NCBI RefSeq assembly: GCF_001854865.1
Contig: NZ_MDDW01000007.1
Location: forward strand, 66,364 to 71,375
Reading direction: 5' to 3'
Length of the DNA: 5,012 nt
DNA from: Rhizobium sp. LCM 4573
GTDB taxonomy: Bacteria; Pseudomonadota; Alphaproteobacteria; Rhizobiales; Rhizobiaceae
Made by a program: the position numbers and the translations under genes. Positions within the stretch are counted from its first letter, which is position 1. Each line of letters begins with the position of its first letter. The notes beneath the pieces are model-generated. The model saw nothing but the letters and a program-made list of their open reading frames with translations. It was not told where the DNA came from and made no database searches. Shown here piece after piece: positions 1 to 5,012 of this stretch.

Positions 1-2
1 TC

Positions 3-182
3 GCGGGCGGCACTTCGCTGTTCCGCTTCATTCGCGATCCCCGCGCCCAAGCAATTTTCCGGCATCTCGGAGAACACGGCATCATCACCCGCCGGTTCGA
101 AGGGCGGCCGAACGACCTGCGCATCGGCTTACCGGATGAAACCGGCTGGTCGCGCCTTGAGGAAGCGCTGAAAACTATTTAG
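3..182 (+). CDS. cobC: CobC-like threonine-phosphate decarboxylase, C-terminal end (partial)
   Basis: The gene enters from the left edge and only its last 59 codons are present, ending at TAG (180-182). The fragment opens with AGGTSLFRFIRDP, continues with a small-domain segment HLGEHGIITRRFEG, and closes with NDLRIGLPDETGWSRLEEAL. This is the typical ending of the PLP-dependent aminotransferase-fold enzymes CobC/CobD; the Arg of LRIGLP is the family's substrate-carboxylate-binding arginine. The known role is decarboxylation of L-threonine 3-phosphate to (R)-1-aminopropan-2-yl phosphate, the linker of the cobalamin nucleotide loop, in the cytoplasm. The PLP lysine and the rest of the gene lie outside the window, so a related fold-type I aminotransferase such as a histidinol-phosphate aminotransferase homologue cannot be fully excluded; GGTSLF followed by RRF favours CobC. 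Its stop overlaps the 3' end of the convergent peptidase gene by 8 bp. Confidence 0.82.
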   Translation, partial: AGGTSLFRFIRDPRAQAIFRHLGEHGIITRRFEGRPNDLRIGLPDETGWSRLEEALKTI

Positions 183-1173
183 CCGGCAAACCGAATTTGT
201 CACGCCAGGCCGCTTGTGCATTCGGCACCGGCAGGGACGTCGCCTCGTAGACGCCGCGCGCCACGGCGCGAGCGGTCACCAAAGTCGCCAGATGGCAGAT
301 CTCCAGAAACTCTGCCGGATCGCCCAATGCCCTTCTTCCTGTCGAAGCCGAAAATATCGTGTCGCCGTCGAGCGGCAGATGGGCGGGCAGGATCGCCCGT
401 GCCAGCCCATCATGGGCCATGATGGATAGCCGATGTGCTTGCGGTTTGGTGAGGGCGGCATCGGTAACGATGACGCCGATCGTCGTGGCAGTTACTTTCA
501 CGCCTTTCAGGTGCATGCGGGTGTCGAAATCCGCGGGCCATCCAAGTCCGCCGAATTCTCCATCTTCCTCGAAAGGTGCCCCCCAGAAATGCGGGCCTTC
601 GCCCACCGTTGCCGAACCGAGCGCATTGGCGGCGACCAGCGCCGCGACCGTATGGCCTGCCGAGGTTTTCGCGCTCGCGGAACCGATGCCTCCCTTGAGA
701 GTGCCGGTCGTGGCGCCCGTGCCGGCACCGACAGTGCCCAGCGCAAACACACCTGTCTTCGCGGCCTTGAAGGCTTCGTAACCCAGGTCGCGATAAGGGG
801 AGTGCCGACCCCAATCCTTGTTGCCGCCGTTCAGCAGATCCATCAGGATCGCTTGCGGCACGATCGGAACACGGGCCTTGCCCACCTGAAAACCCCGGCC
901 GATTTCCCTCAAGCCTGCCTGCACTCCACCCGCTGCGTCGAGTCCGAAGGCCGAGCCGCCGGAGAGCGCGAAGGCATCCACCGCCTGTACCGTCATGGAA
1001 GGATCGAGCAACGCTGTATCCCGGCCGCCCGGCGCGCCGCCGAGCAGCGAGCCCGACGCAATCGCCGGCTCGTCGAAGATGATGACCGTCACGCCGGAGC
1101 CGAGCGCCAGATCGGTGGCGTGGCCGACAGTCACGCCCTCGATATCCGTCAGCAGGTTGAGGGTCGGGCTCAT
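175..1173 (-). CDS. P1 family peptidase/amidase (S58, DmpA/NylC-like), 332 aa
   Basis: This is an Ntn-type hydrolase of the P1/S58 family, which includes DmpA L-aminopeptidase/D-esterase, beta-peptidyl aminopeptidases and the nylon-oligomer hydrolase NylC. Members are made as one chain and cut themselves into alpha and beta parts, the new N-terminal Ser or Thr being the nucleophile. Seen here: N-terminal LTDIEGVTVGHATD (8-21), LSGGSAFGLDAAGGV (70-84), GTVGAGTGATTGTLKGGIGS (146-165), then ATTIGVIVTDAALTKPQ (229-245) and AHDGLARAI (253-261). The likely cut is Ala229/Thr230, giving beta from Thr230; many relatives have Asn before this Thr. An upstream in-frame ATG at 1227 would add 18 residues that only shadow the dehydrogenase gene and do not resemble the family, so the ATG at 1171-1173 is chosen; the family usually begins just before LTDIxGVxVGHAT. 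It starts 4 nt after the dehydrogenase stop with only a weak Shine-Dalgarno (GAGCGG), implying translational coupling. There is no signal peptide, so it is cytoplasmic. The true substrate is unknown; the operon suggests a pipecolate-, lysine- or aminoadipate-related amide. Confidence 0.9.
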   Translation of the reverse strand: MSPTLNLLTDIEGVTVGHATDLALGSGVTVIIFDEPAIASGSLLGGAPGGRDTALLDPSMTVQAVDAFALSGGSAFGLDAAGGVQAGLREIGRGFQVGKARVPIVPQAILMDLLNGGNKDWGRHSPYRDLGYEAFKAAKTGVFALGTVGAGTGATTGTLKGGIGSASAKTSAGHTVAALVAANALGSATVGEGPHFWGAPFEEDGEFGGLGWPADFDTRMHLKGVKVTATTIGVIVTDAALTKPQAHRLSIMAHDGLARAILPAHLPLDGDTIFSASTGRRALGDPAEFLEICHLATLVTARAVARGVYEATSLPVPNAQAAWRDKFGLPAK

Positions 1174-1177
1174 CCGC

Positions 1178-2719
1178 TCAGGCGACGTCGAACTTGACGC
1201 CCTGCGCCAGCGGCAGGGTTCGTCCATAGTTCAGCGTGTTGGTGGCGCGGCGCATATAGGCCTTCCAGGCGTCGGAACCGGATTCGCGGCCGCCGCCGGT
1301 TTCCTTTTCACCGCCGAAGGCACCGCCGATTTCGGCGCCGGAAGGACCGATATTGACGTTGGCGATGCCGCAATCGGAACCGCGCACGGAGACGAAGCTT
1401 TCGGCCTCGCGCATATCGTTGGTGAAGATCGAGGAGGAAAGCCCCTGCGGCACGTCGTTGTGCAACGAAAGTGCCTCGTCGAAGCTCGAATATTTCATGA
1501 CGTAGAGGATCGGTGCGAAGGTCTCCTCCTTCACCGGTCCCGCCTGTTCCGGCATTTCGACGATCGCCGGGCGCACGTAATAAGCACCCTCGGCCTCGCC
1601 ATCGTGAACGCGTTCGCCGCCGGTCACCTTGCCGCCCGCTGCCTTGGCGGCATCCAGCGCTTTCTGCATCTTCTCGTAGGCTGCCTTGTCGATCAGCGGT
1701 CCGACCAGCGTGCCGTCGGCGAGCGGATTGCCGATGGTGACCGACTGATAGGCCTTGGTCAGGCGCGGCACGAGCGTGTCGTATACGCTTTCATGCACGA
1801 AGAGGCGGCGCAGCGTCGTGCAGCGCTGCCCGGCAGTACCCATCGCGGCAAAGGCGACGCCGCGAAGCGTCAGATCCAGGTCGGCCGTCGGCGTGACGAT
1901 CGCGGCATTGTTACCGCCGAGTTCCAGGATCGAACGGGCGAAGCGCTGGGCAAGGCGCGGCCCGACGGCGCGCCCCATGGCGGTGGAGCCGGTAGCGGAA
2001 ACCAGAGGAACCTTCTCGTGATCCACGAGGACTTCGCCGATCTCGCGGCCACCGATCAGAAGCGTCGAAAGGTTCTTCGGTGCAGTATTGCCTTCGGCGA
2101 CATAGCGCGCGAGCGCCTTGTCGAAGATCGCCTGAGTGGCAAGCGCCGTCAGCGGCGTCTTCTCCGATGGCTTCCAGATCGTCGAATTGCCGCAGACGAT
2201 CGCAAGCGCCGCGTTCCAGGACCAGACGGCGACAGGGAAATTGAAGGCGGAGATGATGCCGATCGCGCCCAGCGGATGCCAGGTTTCCATCATGCGGTGA
2301 TCGGCACGCTCGGTGGCGATCGTCAGACCATAGAGCTGGCGGGAAAGGCCGACCGCGAAATCGCAGATGTCGATCATCTCCTGTACTTCGCCGAGACCCT
2401 CGGAGGTGATCTTGCCCACCTCGATGGAAACCATGCGGCCGAGCGCGGCCTTCGCGGCGCGCAGCTCCTCGCCAAGCAGGCGGATCAGCTCGCCGCGCTT
2501 CGGCGCCGGCACCAGACGCCATTCGAGGAAGGCCTCGTGCGCGGCCTCGATCGCCTTTGCCGCGCTTTCCGCTGTTTCCTCGGGCAGCTTGCCGATTTCG
2601 GCACCGGTGACCGGCGAACGGACCACGAGCGTGCCGCCCCTGTAACGGTCGATGGTCACTCCGAGATCGCTGAGGATCTTGTCGACTTCCGTTGCGAGAT
2701 CGAGATTGGCGAGCGTCAT
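1178..2719 (-). CDS. amaB: ALDH7-family L-piperideine-6-carboxylate / alpha-aminoadipate semialdehyde dehydrogenase, 513 aa
   Basis: NAD(P)+-dependent aldehyde dehydrogenase. The predicted reaction is oxidation of alpha-aminoadipate semialdehyde (in equilibrium with Delta1-piperideine-6-carboxylate) to 2-aminoadipate in the cytoplasm. Visible landmarks: GEVQEMIDICDFAVGLSR (110-127), oxyanion Asn160 in SAFNFP, cofactor Lys183 in WKPSE, SATGSTAMG (241-249), general base Glu266 in LELGG, catalytic Cys300 in GQRCTTLRRL, EETFAP (398-403), and the C-terminal block SGAEIGGAFGGEKETGGGRE (460-479) followed by SGSDAWKAYMRR. This last block and the Arg directly before the Cys are hallmarks of ALDH7 (antiquitin/AmaB), which separates it from the PuuC and betaine-aldehyde types. 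Length is full for the family. A GTG at 2740 would add 7 residues, but the strong Shine-Dalgarno (GAAGGGA) lies inside that extension 5 nt before the ATG at 2719, so that ATG is chosen. It follows amaA by 27 nt. One oddity: the anchor loop reads NIGPSGAE where relatives usually have Thr instead of Pro. Confidence 0.93.
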   Translation of the reverse strand: MTLANLDLATEVDKILSDLGVTIDRYRGGTLVVRSPVTGAEIGKLPEETAESAAKAIEAAHEAFLEWRLVPAPKRGELIRLLGEELRAAKAALGRMVSIEVGKITSEGLGEVQEMIDICDFAVGLSRQLYGLTIATERADHRMMETWHPLGAIGIISAFNFPVAVWSWNAALAIVCGNSTIWKPSEKTPLTALATQAIFDKALARYVAEGNTAPKNLSTLLIGGREIGEVLVDHEKVPLVSATGSTAMGRAVGPRLAQRFARSILELGGNNAAIVTPTADLDLTLRGVAFAAMGTAGQRCTTLRRLFVHESVYDTLVPRLTKAYQSVTIGNPLADGTLVGPLIDKAAYEKMQKALDAAKAAGGKVTGGERVHDGEAEGAYYVRPAIVEMPEQAGPVKEETFAPILYVMKYSSFDEALSLHNDVPQGLSSSIFTNDMREAESFVSVRGSDCGIANVNIGPSGAEIGGAFGGEKETGGGRESGSDAWKAYMRRATNTLNYGRTLPLAQGVKFDVA

Positions 2720-2724
2720 GGTCT

Positions 2725-2731
2725 TCCCTTC
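2725..2731 (-). promoter_or_regulatory. Shine-Dalgarno deciding the amaB start
   Basis: Read on the minus strand, GAAGGGA followed by AGACC and ATG (2719-2717) gives a 5-nt spacer. It lies in the 27-nt gap after the amaA stop and inside the alternative GTG-initiated extension, which argues for the ATG start. Confidence 0.75.
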
Positions 2732-2746
2732 GAATGTCACAATCTT

Positions 2747-4030
2747 TCAGAACCGTTCGCCGGCGAAATGGGCGATTTGGGCTCCGGCTTCGTAATACGC
2801 TTCCCGCGCCGCGCGGAAGGACGGCTTCTTGGGATCGGTGAACGGCAGCGGCAGGTCCCCTTCGGCGATCTCGCCGAGGATATGCCTTGCGAGCACTTTG
2901 CCGAAAACCGTGCCGGGCGCAATGCCGCGCCCATTATAGCCGCAAAAGCCGATCACGTTGCGCCCGAACCTGTGCAGGCGAGGCAGCGCGTTGTCGGTCA
3001 TGCCGATCTTGCCGTACCACTCGGCCTCGAATTCCACCTCGCCAAGCTGCGGGAAAACTCTTCTCAGCGCACGGCGCGCCCAGCTCTTGTGAATGGCGAT
3101 GCCGGTGCCGCGCAAAGCGCCGACGGAACCGAAGACCAGCCGGCCCGCCTGATCCATGCGGAAGGAAGAAAGTATTTCCTTCGTATCCCAACAGCCCTCA
3201 CGACCGGGCAGGATGGATTTCCGGAGATTATCACTCAAAGGCGTGGTTGCGAGGTTGAAATAGGGTAGGTGAACCTGCTCGCGCCGCATCTCCTCCCAAG
3301 GGCCGGTACTGTAGGCATCCGTGGCGACGATGACCCATTCTGCCGGAACCTCGCCATGAGCAGTCCTGACGATCTTTTTGCCGCCAGCCTCGCCGGTATA
3401 AGTCACCGCGCTGCCCGTATGAAGCCTGGCGCCAGCCTTTGCCGCCGCATGAGCCAGCCCGCGCGCATAGGCAAGCGGCTGCAACGTGCCAGCGCGGAGG
3501 TCGAGCAGTGATCCGGCATAAGCGCTGCTGCCGATCCGGCGCTCGGTCTCGGCAGCATCCAGCAGGGTAACGGGCGCCCCGCGCCCTTGCCACTGCCGTG
3601 CGCGCTCCTCCAGCTCTTTCAAGCCTTCCGTGCCGACGGCGCAATGCAGCGTGCCGCTCGTCTCCAGCTCGCAGGCGATGCCATGTTTCTCGATCATCTC
3701 CCGGACGAGATAGGGGCCGCTTCCGAGCAGCTCGAGCAGCCGCTCGCCATGAACGGGACCGAGCTCCTTCGGGAAGTTGTCGGGCATGACCCACATGCCG
3801 GCATTGATAAGCCCTACATTGCGGCCGGCGCCCCCGAAGCCGATCTCCACGGCTTCGAGCAGAACGACGCTCACGCCCGCTCCGGCTAGATGCAGAGCCG
3901 CTGAAAGGCCGGTATAGCCGCCACCGACGATCACGACGTCGGCGGAAACCGCTCCCTCCAGCGGCCGGGTCGCGGGAGGCGCGGGCGCCGTCTTTTCCCA
4001 AAGGCCGTGGGAGCGAGGGTCATTCATCAT
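2747..4030 (-). CDS. amaA: FAD-dependent DAO-family oxidoreductase, probable L-pipecolate oxidase, 427 aa
   Basis: Flavoprotein amine/imino-acid oxidase of the DAO (D-amino-acid oxidase/GlpD-like) superfamily. The dinucleotide-binding Rossmann motif is GGGYTGLSAA (36-45) with the ribose-binding acid Glu59 ending strand 2. GGAGRNVGLINAGMW (66-80) is the family's GRN flavin-contact stretch, and GYNGRGIAPGT (364-374) is the C-terminal FAD loop. The N-terminal LWEKTAPAPP and the NVGLINAGMW, RAGTLQPLAY, CWDTKEILSS and GYNGRG stretches resemble P. putida AmaA as I recall it, which oxidises L-pipecolate to Delta1-piperideine-6-carboxylate and feeds AmaB. Adjacency to an ALDH7 gene strongly supports this over the gamma-glutamylputrescine oxidase (PuuB) alternative, which has the same fold. 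No signal peptide or membrane segment is evident. The start is one of two tandem ATGs (4030 or 4027), placed as in homologues relative to LWE; no clear Shine-Dalgarno precedes either. First gene of the operon, under the promoter at 4078-4106. Confidence 0.85.
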   Translation of the reverse strand: MMNDPRSHGLWEKTAPAPPATRPLEGAVSADVVIVGGGYTGLSAALHLAGAGVSVVLLEAVEIGFGGAGRNVGLINAGMWVMPDNFPKELGPVHGERLLELLGSGPYLVREMIEKHGIACELETSGTLHCAVGTEGLKELEERARQWQGRGAPVTLLDAAETERRIGSSAYAGSLLDLRAGTLQPLAYARGLAHAAAKAGARLHTGSAVTYTGEAGGKKIVRTAHGEVPAEWVIVATDAYSTGPWEEMRREQVHLPYFNLATTPLSDNLRKSILPGREGCWDTKEILSSFRMDQAGRLVFGSVGALRGTGIAIHKSWARRALRRVFPQLGEVEFEAEWYGKIGMTDNALPRLHRFGRNVIGFCGYNGRGIAPGTVFGKVLARHILGEIAEGDLPLPFTDPKKPSFRAAREAYYEAGAQIAHFAGERF

Positions 4031-4033
4031 GTC

Positions 4034-4049
4034 GAGAACCAGAGAACCG
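4034..4049. repeat. Short direct repeat in the amaA leader
   Basis: GAGAACC occurs at 4034-4040 and again at 4042-4048, an 8-bp period. On the transcribed (minus) strand it is a GGTTCTC repeat just upstream of the amaA start, in the place where a Shine-Dalgarno would be expected. Its function is unknown and it may be chance. Confidence 0.5.
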
Positions 4050-4064
4050 TTTGTCGCTCAACAC

Positions 4065-4092
4065 TTTACAGATCGCGTTTATGGATGAATAT
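4065..4092 (+). promoter_or_regulatory. Weak candidate lysR promoter
   Basis: TTTACA (4065-4070), a 16-nt spacer and GAATAT (4087-4092) form a mediocre hexamer pair facing lysR. It overlaps the opposing amaA promoter, so the two could compete for polymerase. The -10 has only three consensus matches, so this is tentative. Confidence 0.25.
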
Positions 4093-4106
4093 CGACGTCT
4101 TCTCAA
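4078..4106 (-). promoter_or_regulatory. Predicted sigma70-type promoter of the amaA-amaB-peptidase operon
   Basis: On the minus strand, -35 TTGAGA (4106-4101; five of six consensus positions) is followed by a 17-nt spacer and -10 CATAAA (4083-4078; four of six). The start of transcription would be near 4071, leaving a leader of about 40 nt before the amaA ATG. This is the best-scoring hexamer pair found by eye in the gap. Confidence 0.6.
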
Positions 4107-4109
4107 CAG

Positions 4110-4130
4110 GTCATTCGCTGGAGGAATGAC
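4110..4130. promoter_or_regulatory. Perfect inverted repeat, candidate LysR operator
   Basis: GTCATTC (4110-4116) and GAATGAC (4124-4130) are exact reverse complements separated by 7 nt, with the centre at 4120. The dyad contains T4114-N11-A4126, symmetric about the same centre, which is the classic LysR-type box. It ends 3 bp upstream of the amaA -35 and is centred at about -49 from the predicted operon start. It also covers the lysR Shine-Dalgarno and abuts its ATG. It could equally fold as a 7-bp RNA hairpin in the lysR leader. Confidence 0.65.
4120..4124 (+). promoter_or_regulatory. Shine-Dalgarno of lysR
   Basis: GGAGG is followed by a 6-nt spacer and the ATG at 4131. This strong site fixes the lysR start. 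It sits in the loop and first base of the right arm of the inverted repeat. Confidence 0.85.
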
Positions 4131-5012
4131 ATGCTGCCGCCCCGGCGCTTTCTGCCTTCTTTTTCGCTTCTCTCCGCCTTCGAGGCCGCCGCGAGAACCG
4201 GCAGCATCACCGCCGCCGCCAACGAGCTTGGGTTGACGCAAAGCGCCGTCAGCCGGCAGATCGCGGCGCTCGAGGCGCAGCTCGGCGTCGCCCTCTTCCG
4301 TCGCGAACGGCAGACCATTCGCCTGACGCTGGCCGGCGACGGCTATGCGCGCGAAATACGCGAGGCCCTGCGGCGCATTTCCAACGCCTCCCTCACGCTC
4401 CGCGCCAATCCGCAGGGCGGCACCCTCAATCTTGCCATTCTGCCTTTTTTCGGCTCCCGGTGGCTGGCGCCGCGCATCGGGCGTTTTCTTGCCGCTCATC
4501 CGGGCATGGCGGTCAATCTGGTGACCCGGCTTGAACCCTTCGACTTTCGGTTCGATACGCTGGACGCGGCGATCCATTTCGGGCCTGCCCGCTGGCCCGG
4601 TGCCGAGCTCACCTTCCTCATGCAGGAGCAGGTGATCGCGGTCTGCAGCTCGGATTTTCGCGAGCGGCATGGTCTCGGGGCTCCCGTCGACCTTCTGAAC
4701 GTTCCGCTCCTCCATCTTAGCAGTCGGCCGGATGCCTGGGAGAACTGGTTTTCCGAACAGAAGATCACCTTCGATACACTGCATGGAATGCTGTTCGACC
4801 AGTTCGCCGCCATCGCCGAAGCAGCGGCCGCCGGGCTTGGCGCCGCGCTCTTGCCGCGCTTCCTCATCGATCGCGAACTTGCGGACGAAACTCTCGTGCC
4901 GGCTGTGAACGCACCGGGTGTCACGACATCCGGCTACCACCTCGCCTATCTGCCCGATCGGGCGGCTTACCCTCCCCTGGCCGCGTTCAAGGCATGGATT
5001 TTGGAGGAAATC
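4131..5012 (+). CDS. LysR-family transcriptional regulator (GcvA-like), open at the right edge
   Basis: 294 codons are present with no stop before the window ends. The family is about 295-305 aa, so only a few residues should be missing. The N-terminal winged helix-turn-helix spans FSLLSAFEAAARTGSITAAA (11-30) and TQSAVSRQIAALEAQLGVAL (36-55), ending FRRER. A linker helix leads to the periplasmic-binding-protein-like effector domain from about residue 97, with FFGSRWLAPRIGRFLAAHP (106-124), WENWF (203-207) and AAAAGLGAALLPRFLI (231-246). The WxNWF and FGSRWL features are typical of the GcvA/DsdC subgroup. A LysR gene also neighbours amaA/amaB in P. putida, so it is probably the local regulator responding to pipecolate, aminoadipate or a related metabolite; the effector cannot be read from sequence. 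Autoregulation is suggested by the dyad over its ribosome-binding site. Confidence 0.93.
   Translation, partial: MLPPRRFLPSFSLLSAFEAAARTGSITAAANELGLTQSAVSRQIAALEAQLGVALFRRERQTIRLTLAGDGYAREIREALRRISNASLTLRANPQGGTLNLAILPFFGSRWLAPRIGRFLAAHPGMAVNLVTRLEPFDFRFDTLDAAIHFGPARWPGAELTFLMQEQVIAVCSSDFRERHGLGAPVDLLNVPLLHLSSRPDAWENWFSEQKITFDTLHGMLFDQFAAIAEAAAAGLGAALLPRFLIDRELADETLVPAVNAPGVTTSGYHLAYLPDRAAYPPLAAFKAWILEEI

Larger units (their letters stand above)
4031..4130. promoter_or_regulatory. Divergent intergenic control region (amaA operon / lysR)
   Basis: This 100-bp gap between the divergent amaA and lysR starts is the only sizeable non-coding stretch. It is visibly more AT-rich than the flanking genes. 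It carries the operon promoter, a perfect dyad next to the lysR start and a short direct repeat in the amaA leader. LysR regulators classically act from such shared regions, activating the divergent operon when the inducer binds and repressing their own gene. Confidence 0.85.

Noticed and set aside
433..1197. 254-codon + strand frame opposite the P1 peptidase
   Set aside because: Arg/His-rich shadow translation without motifs; the opposite strand carries a complete conserved enzyme.
1174..1227. Longer N-terminus of the P1 peptidase from the ATG at 1227
   Set aside because: The extra 18 residues overlap the dehydrogenase coding end and do not resemble the family start; the ATG at 1173 fits the family and the operon spacing.
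995..3268. Very long (757-codon) open frame on the + strand opposite the dehydrogenase and oxidase genes
   Set aside because: Its translation is low-complexity, rich in Arg/Gly/Asp/His with no recognisable domain, and lies exactly opposite two well-conserved genes. In GC-rich genomes with strong third-position bias, long antisense frames arise this way.
2747..4030. Assignment of the oxidase as PuuB (gamma-glutamylputrescine oxidase)
   Set aside because: The fold is shared, but the partner dehydrogenase is ALDH7 rather than PuuC-type and no glutamine-synthetase-like PuuA or PuuD hydrolase is nearby.
4051..4063. TTG-N5-CAA half-dyad as the LysR operator
   Set aside because: The arms are only 3 bp and it lies downstream of the predicted amaA start; the 7-bp perfect dyad at 4110-4130 is a far better candidate.
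4020..4940. 306-codon minus-strand frame opposite lysR
   Set aside because: It is antisense to a clear LysR gene, has no family resemblance and would cover the divergent promoter region.

Overview
The window is GC-rich, densely coded DNA that reads like the chromosome of an alphaproteobacterium, most likely from the Rhizobiales (Rhizobium/Sinorhizobium/Agrobacterium relatives). This is an inference from base composition, protein style and the presence of a CobC-type cobalamin gene; no rRNA or other taxonomic marker is present. Almost all of it is protein-coding; the only sizeable non-coding stretch is the 100-bp divergent promoter region at 4031-4130.

Layout: (1) 3-182, + strand: the last 59 codons of a CobC-like threonine-phosphate decarboxylase (cobalamin pathway). 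It converges on, and overlaps by 8 bp, (2) a three-gene minus-strand operon read from 4030 down to 175: a DAO-family FAD oxidoreductase resembling L-pipecolate oxidase (AmaA), an ALDH7-family aldehyde dehydrogenase resembling piperideine-6-carboxylate / alpha-aminoadipate semialdehyde dehydrogenase (AmaB), and a P1-family (S58, DmpA/NylC-like) peptidase or amidase. (3) 4131-5012, + strand: a divergent LysR-family regulator that runs off the right edge only a few codons before its expected end.

The oxidase, ALDH7 and LysR set matches the amaA-amaB-LysR cluster known from Pseudomonas putida. There AmaA oxidises L-pipecolate to Delta1-piperideine-6-carboxylate and AmaB oxidises the open-chain semialdehyde to 2-aminoadipate (lysine/pipecolate catabolism). 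Gene order differs here: amaA is promoter-proximal and the regulator is divergent. The unexpected member is the P1 peptidase, whose start codon lies 4 nt after the dehydrogenase stop, so it looks translationally coupled. It may release a substrate (an amide or peptide of pipecolate, lysine or another omega-amino acid) for the pathway; this is inference.

The divergent region holds a good sigma70-type promoter for the operon (TTGAGA, 17 nt, CATAAA) and, just upstream of its -35, a perfect 7-bp inverted repeat with a 7-nt spacer that contains a symmetrical T-N11-A LysR box. The same dyad overlaps the Shine-Dalgarno sequence of the lysR gene, suggesting one site that both activates the operon and limits the regulator. 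No mobile elements, CRISPR arrays, tRNA or rRNA genes were seen.
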